Assembly (NCBI RefSeq): GCF_030272615.1
Contig: NC_081412.1
Coordinates: 22,598,432 to 22,662,431, forward strand
DNA length: 64,000 nucleotides
Source of the DNA: Cryptomeria japonica
Lineage: Eukaryota; Streptophyta; Pinopsida; Cupressales; Cupressaceae
Direction of reading: 5' to 3'
Under the pieces are notes generated by a model. That model saw only the letters and a program-made list of their open reading frames with translations. It was not told the origin of the DNA and did not search any database. The translations under genes and the position numbers were made by a program. Of the stretch, positions 22,631 through 35,590 are shown piece by piece; position 1 is the first letter of the stretch; each line of letters opens with the position of its first letter.

Positions 22631-23999
22631 GTTGCATTTCAGATTTGGTTAGATAATTTTTGTAATTAATTATATATATGGACTAGATAATGTTTCATTT
22701 AATTAGTTGTTAATTAGTTTGTGTTAACAAAATTTTAAGAGGAAACCTCAATTTCTTAAATGTTGAAATATTAGAATATTAGTTTATTTATTAATATAAA
22801 ATTATTAGGAATAAAATGTGTCTTAATGATTTAAGTTGAGTTATTGGAAATCATTGATTAATATGAACCTTGTGTTATTTTAAGATTGAGATTCTTTTAT
22901 GATTAGTATAAAGGGCCTTGTATTGCTATTAACCTAGGATTAATGGAGTTAATAATGTTTGAACTACCTTGTCGTATTAGTGATATTGTGGCCTTTTTTT
23001 TAGTAATCCAAATTGAATTCTTTTATCTTTGACATGATGATACCTTATTTTTCTAATGGATCTTTCTGTTCTTGTGGGGTTAGTTGGATGAGTTATTCTA
23101 TGATATTGGATTCTAGAGGCTATGGGAGGGAGTTTTTTGTTCTATATTGTTTAGCCATGCTTCTCTTTGTTGAGTTAAGTTCAAGCTTTACATGTGTTGG
23201 AAGCTAGATGGTGTTTCCTAGCCTACCTTGGATACTCCTTGTATGTTATCTTTTTCTAGAAAGAGAGTCAAACCTTGCTATGGTATTTTGGTGTTTTACC
23301 ATTTTTGAGATTCCCGGTTAATCTTCGGTGTTGTTTGGATTCCTAGGTGCAAACTTGGGGGAGTGGCTTTCTTTGGGGGTTGGGACCCAAAGTGGTCGCC
23401 AAGGTAACTCAATGAAAGTTTGTAATCAAGTGGAAATGTAACTTAATGAATTGGGGTGGGTAGTTAGATCACATTAAATAAGATTAATTTAGATGCTTCT
23501 CTTACTTCTGAATGATTGTATAGGTTTAGGGTAAGTTGAGAAGGGCTGGAATGACATCCACCGAGCTTGTCCCCTCAAAAAGGTTGGTGTAGTCCACTAG
23601 AGTTTGTATGGGGGTCGGGGGTCAGGAGAGGTCACTAGGGTAAGCTAGGAAGGGGACCGAGACCTAGTGAAGACCTACCAGGGTAACTCATGACAACCTA
23701 GTGATGACACTCTTCCCAATTGCATACCTAGTGGTTTCTTTGGTTTTTTCCTCTGTGATTGCTTAGGCCTCTTGAAGTCAGTTGTTGCACTTGTGAGTTC
23801 CTATGATCTTGACTTTTGGGTCTCTTGTGATTGTAGCCTTGAGAGCCTCGTGTGAGTCCTTGTATCATCTTGTTCTTTCTTTTTGTCTCTTGGGTCTGAC
23901 TGATACCTCCTAGCCTGGGGGGTGGACCTGATGGTACCACATGGTTGGGTGGAGTTCTATTCGCATCCATTGGGTTTTGGTTTGACTTGGAAATTCATA

Positions 24000-26900
24000 T
24001 TCTATGCACGATTATCTCTATTTTTCATGTTACAGATGTGGATTTTTGTTTGGCAGGCCTTATTGATGGTCACCACTATTACATTGGTATGTTGATTCCA
24101 ATGAGAATAATTTTTTTTTGGAGTACCTAATATAGTTGTTCATTTGAATCCTAGTAGTATATTATGGTGCATGAGAAGATTTATTCACTTTTAGTGAAGT
24201 TTTGGTAATGATATTGGTCATGATGCCATGTATAACTTAGTATCATTTTCAGTGGGAGATTTATGCAATTGCATTATATGTTTTATCTTCTTTGTTTCAA
24301 GATTTTGGTTCTAAGCTGTTGTTGTCACATTGTATGTTGAGCCATGGATAATATTTGGTTAGAAGATGGATGGTATTTTGCAATGGTTGTTGATGCCATG
24401 CGAAGCTCTTGGATTATGTCTTCATATCACAGTATGAGTTTGAATTTTTTTGGTTCTATTGACAAAGGATGTGCAACATTATATCTTCTTGTTTGGAGAT
24501 TGTAGTTTGACTCTTCCCCATGGGAGCTCTTAGTGTTTATTTCTTTGATTCTGTTGGGGTCATGAAGGATATTTCGAGCTTTGTTACAAAGTTTAGTGGG
24601 AGCTTGTGACAATGATGTGGATTCACCATTGGATCATGGATGATCTTCTTTAGTGTTTTTTGGTGTCTAGGATGAACTCTTGGATTTCGTTTTATGTTTA
24701 GTGAGGGTTCTTTGGCATCTTGGGTTTCATTGACAAGAGATGTTTATCTTCATATGTTTGGAGATGTTTTTATGGTTTATATTATGTCATTATGTACTCT
24801 TGATTTTAAACTAGAGTGTTGGCATGATGAAGGTTCTCTTGAGAGCATAATATGTTCATTACGATAGATCATGATGTCATGATATGTTTCCTAATTCTAT
24901 AGCTGGAAATTTGATAGTGGTCTTGTTGGTTCTCTTTGGTTTTGAGTTTAAATTTTTTTTCTTGAAGCTTCATGATTTCATATGGTTGTATTTGAAGTTG
25001 GCATGGAATGATTGGTCAATTCTCATGGAGATTAAATAGACTTGGGTGAGTTTATGGGATCATGTGTTGAGATAGTTACTCTTTAATGAGGATTTCAGTA
25101 GAAAGATCAGGAGCCTACATTTGGTTATGGATGTGAATCCATTATGGACCCAAAGAAAATATTTCCCTTTATCATAATATTTTAATGTTTGGGTTGTGTG
25201 CATAGGACAATCTTGAATCCCACTCTTGGTCTACTCGGTAGGTGAATGATCTAAGAGGTATTGATCACCTGAATATTAGATGCATTCTTATTTTGTATCT
25301 TGTCTTCTCATATAAGTTAAGTCTTGAATATAAATATATTAAGGACTTTTTAAGACAGAGATGCATGGTTTTATGGATTTTCATTGTTCTCCTTATTGTT
25401 GGTCTTGGGCCATGGATCTAGTTTTAAGGACTTACTTGGAGAGGTACAAGAATTGGTTTGTGGCTTTGGACATATTTCCTATATTGTGGGAATGATTGGT
25501 TTATTTTATCTATCTTCATATTTGAATGTTAGATGTTGATATCCTTTCAGTTTGAGAATGGTGAAGGAGATCTTAATTTATAAAATTTTGTACATGTTAG
25601 TGTTGAACAAGGATATGGTTTATTTTGTAGGTTCTCTCTTTGGTCTTGATCTTCTTCTTGAATGTTTAAATTCACATGATATTGTTGTAGAGTGTGACGA
25701 ACTTGGGAGAGCTATGGAGATTAGTGGTGAGAGAGGTATTGCATCATATTTTTTTGCAAGATTTATAGATCAGTGTATGCTTCCTTGACACTATGAGATA
25801 GAGGAATCAACAACATCCTCTATGTGAAGTACTATAGATAGAATTGATATACTTTGATCTATTTTATATTTGACAACTCATGCAATGGGAGATTATGAAC
25901 ATATATATGGTTATCCTCTTTGATATCTCGATCTGCTAATTATCAATGTGATGATAAGTTTGTTTGTTTCATTGGCTTAGGATCTATAAGTTATGTAGTT
26001 TGTAGGTGTGTACAACTTATTGATTGCAATGGAGTGAATTGGATGTGGACTGTCTATATCCACAAGATTAAGTGTTATTGTAGACTTTGTTAGTTGACCT
26101 TGGCCTTGGTCATTTGTGCATTGGTATGTCACATTGAGGTAGAATGATGGATATACAAAGACTTGAGTGTAGTTTTGAGTTGATATGTTGATGGCATGAA
26201 GTTTTATCTATGGTGGTATACCCTGGTTTGAGGTATAGCTAGCTTGGATGTATTGCAATTTATTGTGGTTGTTACTCCAAGTGGTATGAGTAAGGAATCT
26301 ACTCAGAGCCTTTGTTATTATTTAAATTCGATTCTTGTGTGATGCAAAGGTAGGGATTTGGTGCAATGGTCTCAAAACACAAGGACAAGAGTCATATATT
26401 CCATCTCACTTGTCACTCTTGAATGCATTATTAGGCTTCTAGGTTTTGGAACAAATCATATGATTTGCATCACCATCAAAATTCCAAGGTAAAGTGACAT
26501 GAAAATTGATCATGGTTTATGATGACAGGACTCATACCAAGGTGTTGGATCTCAACTATGTAACACTAACAAAAGATTGCAACCTATCGAGTTTGTACCA
26601 TGAGTAATGACAACCACAAATGGACAAGGGATATATCAAATTAATTTCCTTTTGTAACCTCTCTATCCTAACTTGGAGGACCCTACACAAGATTGACAAT
26701 TAGTTTTTTAGGCTTACAACAATGTATGACTTCTACCACACCCTTGTTTGCAACATGTACATCACTGGTAATTATGACTGTGACAATCACAACATTTAGG
26801 AATGTGACAGTCACAACATTTAGGAAAACCATCTAAACTTATTGTAGTTCCTTTAGTTTTGACTTCCAAACACTTCCAAAGGAAACATAGGGATCCCCCA

Positions 26901-28149
26901 TTCCTTCCTCTGTCACCATACACAAACCGATCATTCATTCTTAGAAGATAAATCCTCCATCTTCACTGGATTATTTATGACAGTCATAAATACTGTCTTG
27001 GGGTAGTTATGTCATTTGGTGTTTGATTTTTCACAATATTTTACCACACCTTGGAATAGGTCTACACAAATACTTCACTCCTTTCACTTCTGTCTCCCAA
27101 TTCTCCAAAGTCTACCTTGAACTTATAATTTCAGATTCACACCCTTACTGTGTTATCAATCTGATACAAGATAATATATTAGGCTAAGAGTCCATCACAA
27201 CATGTGCCACATTAATCTTGGAGCCCTACACACATGAAATATAAAATATAATACTATAATACATCTTCACACCTATTTTGGTGTTTTTTCACCAGTGGGA
27301 AGCAAAATTATATATTTATTTGTATCTCTGGATACCCTAACTAGGGTTTTTGATAGTTTTTAGAAAAATAAGTATAACTTATTCAAATCATAATGGATTT
27401 CGATGAAACAAAAGGAATAATTTCATAGATTAACTGCTTTATCATTCCCAATAGGTTTGAAATGGAAACAAGAAGTATTTCACACTGAATAGAAAGGAAA
27501 ATCAAACTGCAACATTCTAGAATGCATAAAAACTGCATATCTCATTAAGAAAAATATCCAAAGTTCAAAATTCAACCCTTGGATGGCATGAAACAAGCCT
27601 ATTTATGCCCATACAAGTGTTTTTCAACCACCAATTGCCAAAAACCAACTTACAACCATATTTTCAAAAAAGTTGTTACAAGAATGCAAAAATTGTCATG
27701 ACAACAATGACAACTTTTTGCAACTTTTACATTTTTTGCCCAATGGACCTCAAACTTGCACAATTAGGTCCAAATACACCATAATGGCCCAAAATGGTCT
27801 TAATAACATGAAATAACATAAAAAAACATAAAAAAATAAAAAAATTCAATTTTTGACCATGTTGGCCATACATAGGCCCCTAGGGTGCTGTTGCACCATT
27901 GTGTTCATGCATAGATTGGTGTCGAGCTTAGTGACAATTGATATTATTCACCTTGGAATGTTCCTTTTATTCCATAGGTAGAATATTGGAGGATGTGAGG
28001 AGTTATTTCTTGATGGTGGTTACCTTGGTTGTTATTGTAGGTATCTTGTTGGACCATGCTAAAGAATCAACATGCGTGGCAAAATGATAGTTTTCCTTTG
28101 CTTGTGATTTCTATGGGTTATTTACAATGCATGATGTGAAGTGGGATCA
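24000..28149. other. 4.1 kb with no gene seen
   Basis: No open frame longer than about 80 codons and no recognisable protein motif. The 24150-26300 part is T/G-rich and the 26400-28000 part A/C-rich, as if two differently oriented decayed elements meet near 26350. It probably contains old retroelement remains. Confidence 0.35.
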
Positions 28150-29047
28150 TGTTAGGATTAAGGTGCCATCAACCTTGTAAATATTATTTAATCAATTACT
28201 CCTGATATTGTTTGTAAATTATTTGTAAGCAGTGGGAGTTTCACTAGTGGTAGTAAAAATATTTTATAGGAGCAACAAATAAATAATTATTTACTGGCAT
28301 TGGTTACTATTCACATTTACCATAAGGTTGACCAAAAGTTAATATGGGACGCATAGATCTATTATTAGTGTATGACATGTGTAAGAGCATCTATTATTCT
28401 TGGTGTCTTAAAATTGTAAGAAAATATGCTAATATTAGATTCTGCATTCTATGATAGTTTATGACAACATGTAAGAGAATCTTATGAAAGTTGTCATATA
28501 GTTGTAAGTGCAATTATGATGATATTTTTTAACTTTCCAAAGGGAATCTCAATGGTGGGTTTGATGGATTTTTATCATGGTTTTTTGAAAGCTTGTTTTG
28601 ACCTGTGGTAATGTTCTATAGTGGTATTCTGGGCCTCCATAAGCCTATATATTGAGGGATTGAGATGGAGACATTATGGGAGTTAATTTTTGTACACAAG
28701 TGCTATTGGATTTAAGGTTGAATAAAATAAGGAAGGAAAAATTGTACAAAATATCTATTTTATGAAGATAATACAAGCATTGGCCTCTCTTCTTGGTGGA
28801 TTTTTTCCTCGAAAGGGTTTCTCCACATAAATCCTGTTTTGTGAGATATTCTTCTTGTGTTTCTAATTTATAATTAATTATTTCTTCTATCTTATGGTGA
28901 AATAATGTTCATTTCTATGATGTTTTATGTTAATCTAAGATAGGTTTATTAAGCATGTCAAAGTGGTGGTTTTTGGCATAACAAAGAAGATGAATATCTT
29001 CATGGTTTTCCGTATTAAGACAACTTAATTTTTAGATTTGTATACAG
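28150..29047 (+). repeat. 0.9 kb direct repeat R3, copy 2
   Basis: It matches 19624-20544 in the same orientation and starts TGTTAGGATTAAGG, preceded by purine-rich GAAGTGGGATCA. See copy 1. Confidence 0.6.
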
Positions 29048-29637
29048 TCACAACTTTTTCATTGGGTATAATCTAAGCATTGAATCTCATCAATATTTTA
29101 TTTGATTATAAAATTTTCAGCAATTTCTAGCAATTTACCATCACTTATATAGAAAGCACAAAGATGTTATGAGCTAAATATATGATAACTAGAGTACAAG
29201 CATGAGGAGCTAAAAAAATCTCAACTCTAGCTAAACTAGATGCACAAAATCTAAACTAGATGCACAACTAAAGCAACTAGAAGCAATAACTCCTAAAGTG
29301 CACTTAAGCAAAAAGCAAAAAAAAACTAGTTGTAAAAAAACAAGTAATAGCTAAAAATAGTCTGACACCCCCTCCTTTATTGAAACTCAGGGTGAGTAAG
29401 AAAACACTAAATGAAAGAATGTAGAAATGGATATTGATAATTAAAGGGCTGATTATGTACCCATGTACAAACCAATGAAGTACAATGCAACTCTCACAAA
29501 TGGAGAAAAAAGAGAAAAACCCAGTTGGAGAAAACTCCTCTCTAAAAGAGAGAAAAGATAATGATAGACTAAGAAGCCTCCAATAAAATAATGTTCCAAA
29601 ATAATATGAACATGCCAAATATCCTTAAGTCACAAAG

Positions 29638-29640
<3 letters not shown>

Positions 29641-29713
<73 letters not shown>

Positions 29714-29932
29714 CCACTTTCCCTCCCTCTCTTCCTATCCCCCCCCTCTCCCTCTCCCTCTCCCTCTCTCTCCCTTTCCCCTTCTCTCCCTCTCCCTCTC
29801 CCTCTCCCTCCCTCTCTTCCTATCCCTTCCCCTACCTTTGGCCCCCGCCCCTCTCTCTCTACCTTTCCTGTTCTCTCCCTATCTCCCCCCTTCTCTCTCT
29901 CACTCTCTCTCCCTCTCTTTCTATACCTTTCC

Positions 29933-29971
<39 letters not shown>

Positions 29972-30736
29972 ACACACACACTCTCCCTCTCACTCTCCCT
30001 CCCTCTCTTCCTATCCCTTTACCCCCCTCTCTCTCTCTCTCCCATTTTCAAATTGATATAATTGGCAAATTATTTCCAACCACAACCAAATTCTAGTTTA
30101 TGATTTGCATTCTTTAACTCCAACTCCTAGTCCTGTCCATTTGGGATTTGCAACACTATTTGGGAAAGAATATGATTGTCTTTCTCATCTATGAACTATG
30201 AGACAAATGCAGGAGGGATGTACTACATGAAAGAGAGTTGAGAATTGTATATCCATGTATAATCTCTCTCTCTCTCTCTCTCCCTATTTCTTGCCTTCTC
30301 TCCCTCTCTCTCTATCCCTCTCTCTGTCCCTCTCCCTGTCCCTCTCTCTCTTTCTCTCCCATTTTCAAATTGTTATAATTAGAAAATTCTTTCCATCCAT
30401 GTCCAAATTCTAGTTTATGATTTGTGATCTTTAACTCCAATTCCCAATCCCATCTATTTTCTTTCTCATCTATGAACTGTGAAAAAAATGTAGGAGGAAC
30501 GTACTGCATGAAAGAGAGCTAAGCACTATATATCCATGTGCAGTCTCTCTCTCTCTCTCTCCCTCTCCTTTTCCCCTTCTCTCCCTATCTCTCCCCTTCT
30601 CTCCCTCTCTTCCTACCCCTTACCTCCCTCTCTTGCTCTCTCCCTCTCCCTCTCCCTATCTCCCCCTATCTCCCCCTTCTCTCTCTTACTCTCCCTCCCT
30701 CTCTTCCTATCCCTTTCCCCTTCTCTCTCTCTCAAA

Positions 30737-30777
<41 letters not shown>

Positions 30778-30842
30778 CTTATCTCCCTATCTCCCCCTTT
30801 CTCTCCCTCTCCCTCTCCCTCCCTCCCTTCCTATCCTTTTCC

Positions 30843-30905
<63 letters not shown>

Positions 30906-31410
30906 ATTTTCAAACTGAGATAGTTGGAAAATTATTTCCAACCATGTCCAAATTCTAGTTTATGATTTGCATTCTTTAACTCCAACTCCCAGTCCTGTGT
31001 ATTTGGGATTTGCAACACCATAAGGGAAAGAATATGATTATCTTTCTTAGCTATAAACTATGAAACAAATGCAAGATGAATGCACTACATGAAAGAGAGA
31101 TGAGAACTATATATCAATGTGCAGTCTCTCTCTCTCTCCCTCTCCCTATCCACTTCTCTCACTATCTCCCCCCTTCTCTCCCTCTCACTCTCCCTCCCTC
31201 TCTTCCTATCCTTTCCCCCTTTTCTCTCTCTCTCTCTCTTTCTCTCAAATTTTCAAACTATGATACTTGGAAAATTCTTTCCATCCATGTTTAAATTCTA
31301 GTTTATGATTTGCATATGATAGTCTTTCTCATCTATGAACTGTGAAACAAATGCAAGAGGAATTCAATGCATGAAAGAGAGCTGGGAACTATATATCCAT
31401 GTGCAGTTTA

Positions 31411-31451
<41 letters not shown>

Positions 31452-31583
31452 CTCCCTCTCTTCCTATCCCTTTTCCCCCCCCTCTCTCTCTCCCCTTCTT
31501 TCCCTATCTCCCCCTCCCCTTCCCTCTCTTCCTATCCCTTTCCCCCCTCTCTCTCCCTCCCTCTCTTCCTATCCATTTCCCCT

Positions 31584-31641
<58 letters not shown>

Positions 31642-31920
31642 CCTCTCCCTTTCCCCTTCTCTCCCTCCCTCCCCCTCTCTCTCTCCCCTTCTCTCCCCAT
31701 TTCCCTCCTCTCTCTCACTCTCGCTCCCTCTCTTCCTATCCATTTCCCCTTCTCTCTTTCTCTCTCTCCCTCTCTCCCTCTCTCCCTCTCTCCCTTATTC
31801 TCTCTCTCACTCTCACTCTCCCTCCCCCTCTCCCTCTCCCTCTCCCTCCTTCCCTTTCCCCTTATCTCCCTATCTCCCTCTTCTCTCCCACTCTCCCTCC
31901 CTCTCTTCCTATCCTTTTCC

Positions 31921-31998
<78 letters not shown>

Positions 31999-32239
31999 AT
32001 CTCCTCACTTCTCTCCCTCCCTCTCTTCCTATCCTTTCCACCTTTTCTCTCTCTCTCTCTTTCTCTCAAATTTTGATACTTGGAAAATTCTTTCCATCCA
32101 TGTTCAAATTCTAGTTTATGATTTGCATATGATAGTCTTTCTCATCTATGAACTGTGAAACAAATGCAAGAGGAATTCAATGCATGAAAGAGAGCTGGGA
32201 ACTATATATCCATGTGCAGTTTATCTCTCTCTCTCTCTG

Positions 32240-32270
<31 letters not shown>

Positions 32271-32825
32271 CTCTCCCTCCCTCTCTTCCTATCCCTTTTC
32301 CCCCCCCTCTCTCTCTCCCCTTATTTCCCTATCTCCCCCTCCCCTTCCCTCTCTTCCTATCCCTTTCCCCCCTCTCTCTCCCTCCCTCTCTTCCTATCCA
32401 TTTCCCCTTCTCTCTCTCTCACACACACACACTCCCTCTCCCTTTCCCCTTCTCTCCCTCCCTCCCCCCTCTCTCTCTCCCCTTCTCTCCCCATTTCCCT
32501 CCTCTCTCTCACTCTTGCTCCCTCTCTTCCTATCCATTTCCCCTTCTCTCTTTCTCTCTCTCCCTCTCTCCCTCTCTCCCTTATTCTCTCTCTCACTCTC
32601 ACTCTCCCTCCCCCTCTCCCTCTCCCTCCTTCCCTTTCCCCTTATCTCCCTATCTCCCTCTTCTCTCCCACTCTCCCTCCCTCTCTTCCTATCCTTTTCC
32701 CCTTCTCTCTCTCTCTCTCTCTCTCTCTCCTTATCTCCTCACTTCTCTCCCTCCCTCTCTTCCTATCCCTTTCACCTTCTCTCTCTCTCCACACTCACTC
32801 TCACTATCTCCCCCCTCATCTCTCT
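29641..32825 (+). repeat. Composite CT/GA array with five spacer repeats
   Basis: About 3.2 kb in which long pyrimidine blocks ((CT)n, CCCTCTCTTCCTATCC, some (CA)n) alternate with related unique spacers at 30043-30263, 30361-30543, 30905-31124, 31247-31411 and 32068-32222. Each spacer holds TTCTAGTTTATGATTTGCAT and a CATGAAAGAGAG..CCATGTGCAG end. Block 31412-32067 and the block after 32222 are nearly identical except for shorter (CT)n and (CA)n runs in the second. Ser/Leu-rich or Arg/Glu-rich ORFs here are artefacts. Confidence 0.92.
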
Positions 32826-33186
32826 CTTTTATTTTATGGGAAGATATTGAATGTTGGATATTTATCCAATATGCGATCCCTTTCCATTTGGGCGTCAAGG
32901 TTCAAATGTTGGGTGCCAATGGAAATTTTTGTGCCCATATAAAAAAATATGTTTAGGCATCAAATATCCGATATGTGGACCACACAAAATAGTATTCTGA
33001 GCCATTTTGTACATTCCAACAATCCCTACATTCTCTTTGCAAGTGACTAACATGGGTTTTCAGATATAGAATGACAAAATTCTGCTTTTTTGAGATTCTT
33101 GTAGACAAATTTGTCATTGGCAATCATTGTAAAGCATCTTTGTGGAGGTATAATGGGGAGAAATAGTCGTTGAAAGCAAAAATGTA

Positions 33187-34475
33187 AAAGAAAGCTTTCA
33201 AATGAGAAAATTGAAGTATATAGACAAAGAGATAGAGAAAGTCATAGGAGGACAAGACAAGTTATGCCAAATATTGGTGAAGCCTCTACAAATGTTACTT
33301 CAAGTGAAGAAACAATCGAATTTGAAAATATTGAGCAAGTTATTAAAAATGAAAATGAAAATATACATATTGATATTGGAAATGTTGAACATGATAAATT
33401 CAAATTGGGAATGACAATGTTGAAATAGATATTGAAAATGTTCAACACGATATTGAGTTTAGAAATGAAAATATGGGAATTGAAAGTGAAAATGTGGGAA
33501 TTGACATTGAAGGTGAAAATTTGGGAATTGACATTGAAGGTGAAAATTTGGGAATTAACATTGGAGGTGAAAATTTGGGAAATTTTGACATTGAAGGTGG
33601 AATTGTTCAAACAAGTGAACATTATGTAACACCGAATTACATGAGAAATGAAGACACTCTCGTGGAAGAAAGATAAATTCCAAATTCAAGACCTTCAAGA
33701 ACCCCAAAATGGTTACTTGAAATTGATGAGAACATTATTGACAATCTTGAAGGCAAGTGGTCAACATGAACCATTCGATTGTGGGCTACACAAATTTTCA
33801 ACCGATATTTTAGCAATAAGACATTGACTGAGCAATTCCAATTTTTTGTTCAAATGCTAAAGATTCAAAAGATGAGACCCTTGCTAGCCATATTGAAGAT
33901 TCGTATGAACAAGAAGATGGAGAAAAATTATACTATTGTCAAAAATATTTTTAACGCTCTCAATTATATTGGAAATAATAGCAAGGAAAAAGATAAGAGA
34001 GTCGATTGAAGAGTGATTACAACCTTCTTAGTAAGCCATAATTTGAGAAAGTCTCTTTATGAGACAAACTTGTGTTGATTTGAACATAAACCATACAACT
34101 TTGGATAGATCACTTGCAAGAAGAGAAAGACTCGACGATCCTCTTCAAAATGATACATGGGATTTTTGTGGGAGGTTTCCATGTGTTGATAAGAAGTTGA
34201 CTAACCATGTGAAGGAAGAAATTCAATAATTTTGGCACTCTAGCTCTAGAGTATCACACAGTGTAAAGGGTGTTTTAAAGTTAAGAATTGGCAATCAAGA
34301 CCGCACACCTCATCCTAAACATTTCTTGCAATCAATCTAAACAATGTTGTACAATTTTTTTTGTGAAACACATCCAACTTTGCAAATATTTCAAAGGGCC
34401 TTTGAATATTTGAAGCCATTTTATTGTGATACTCTTAAGCAAAGAGATGACCCTTCAGGCAAACTTGAGTAGCAG
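33187..34475 (+). pseudogene. P1: unrecognised transposon-type gene, broken
   Basis: The reading starts around a basic segment, RRTRQVMPNIGEA, just before 33300. It continues through an acidic Asn/Glu/Ile-rich region with a 9-residue repeat (33467-33598), then SRTPKWLLEIDENI. After frame changes it reaches DTWDFCGRFPCVDKKL and HPKHFLQSI..LYNFF..HPTLQIFQRAFEYLKPFYCD (about 34330-34430). From memory, this last part resembles a region found in transposon-like hypothetical proteins of plants and animals; I cannot name the superfamily. There is a frameshift near 33410 and several stops, including 33674, 34228 and 34339. It ends in a CAG/GT donor-like site at 34475. Confidence 0.45.
33467..33598 (+). 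repeat. 27-bp in-frame minisatellite in P1
   Basis: Units of GAAAATxTGGGAATTGACATT.. at 33488, 33515, 33542 and 33569 (the last 30 bp), preceded by a 21-bp partial unit. All lengths are multiples of three, so the repeat adds ENLGIDIEG units without breaking the frame. Confidence 0.85.
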
Positions 34476-34497
34476 GTTTTTATTATCTCTTAAATTT

Positions 34498-34960
34498 GTA
34501 TCATGTATTTCATTTCAAATAATGATCATAATGATATTGCATTGCATTTCATTAACAATTATAAAAAAATGTAGGTCTTTTTGAAGGATAATCCTATTGC
34601 ATCACCATTTTGATTCAACATTGTGGGTACATTCGATGCAATTCGTAAGTAGGTATATTCACGGTCTATAATCGTACCTATTCATTTATTATCATGCATT
34701 TCATTTCAAATAATTATCACAAAAAATTTATGTTCATGTTGTTTATGTTTAGATTAACAATTCTTAAAAATGTAGGTCTTTGTGATCGATGAACAATACT
34801 ATTGCATCACCATTTTGCTTCAACATTGATGGTACATTCAATGTAATTAATAAGTAGGTATCTTCATGGTATATAATCCAACCTCTTCATTTATTATCAT
34901 ACATTTCATTTCAAATAATGATCACATTATCATAGTACTATGTTGTTCACGTTGCTTATG
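34498..34960 (+). repeat. ~201-bp tandem duplication with exon-like cores
   Basis: Two full units and a partial third share TTCATTTCAAATAATGATCA and AAAATGTAG/GTCTTT blocks. The second halves (34575-34650 and 34776-34853) begin after a good 3' splice-site sequence (ATGTAG) and contain CTATTGCATCACCATTTTG. They look like a duplicated downstream exon of P1, with in-frame stops. Confidence 0.5.
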
Positions 34961-35106
34961 TTGGTCTTCATTTATATGGAGACATTGCTCTAGACAAGTC
35001 TGGAGTAGGACATGAGGATATTAGATGCACATAGAGAAAGATGTTGTATTTGTATATGAGAACACTGATATAAATTTCTTTAAATGGTATACGATATATT
35101 TCTATA

Positions 35107-35300
35107 TTAGTACAAATATATACAATGTATTTGCACATGAGTACATTGGTGTAGTTGTATTGATGATATACAATGTATCCATATATGAGTACATTGGTGT
35201 AGTTGTATTGATGATATATAATGTATTTATACATGAGTACATTGGTGTAATGGTATTGATGAAATACAATGCATTTTTACATGAGTACATGGGTAATCAA
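35107..35300 (+). repeat. 54-bp tandem repeat
   Basis: About 3.5 units of ACATGAGTACATTGGTGTAG plus TTGTATTGATGATATACAAT, slightly diverged. The short ORFs on both strands here are artefacts of the repeat. Confidence 0.85.
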
Positions 35301-35590
35301 AAGGACATGTAGTTGTAATGGTGATAATGTGTCACAATGTATGCAAATCATGATGATTATGATGAAAAAGATGCATAAACTAACAAAGCTTATGTGTATG
35401 AACCACTTATGTATGTTCATGGATGTCACATGTAAGTGTTTAATGGTAATTATATGTCTAAAATATATGCAAATAATGATGATCATGGTAATTAGTGCCT
35501 CCCTCAGTTCATTAAGGTTCTCCTAGGTTGATTACAACTTAATATAGGCTTGTTAGTCTAGGTTGTCCAAGGTTCACTATGATGCCGATA

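Larger units (their letters stand above)
20545..24000 (+). mobile_element. Ty3-like LTR region (family of the 52411 solo LTR)
   Basis: It starts TGTAGTGCCCTCTCTC, like the minus-strand start TGTAGTACCCCTTCTCG of the solo LTR at 52411-56254. It shares the order of landmarks: a GGTACCGAGCATCG..CTCCACGTG block (21003-21023), a GC-rich hairpin segment (22331-22475), and GGTCGGGG/GACCGAGACCTAG blocks (23610-23670) matching reverse 53190-53230. The right end is not defined; the expected GGCGGGGCATTACA-like terminus was not found. No ORF is supported. Confidence 0.5.

Noticed and set aside
19624-29047. Complete LTR retrotransposon bounded by the R3 repeats
   Set aside because: No PBS, no target duplication and no coding sequence between them; kept only as a direct repeat pair.
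29591-32956. Long Ser/Leu/Pro-rich and Arg/Glu-rich ORFs (up to 264 codons)
   Set aside because: They are translations of (CT)n/(GA)n repeats, open in several frames on both strands at once, and contain no protein signal.
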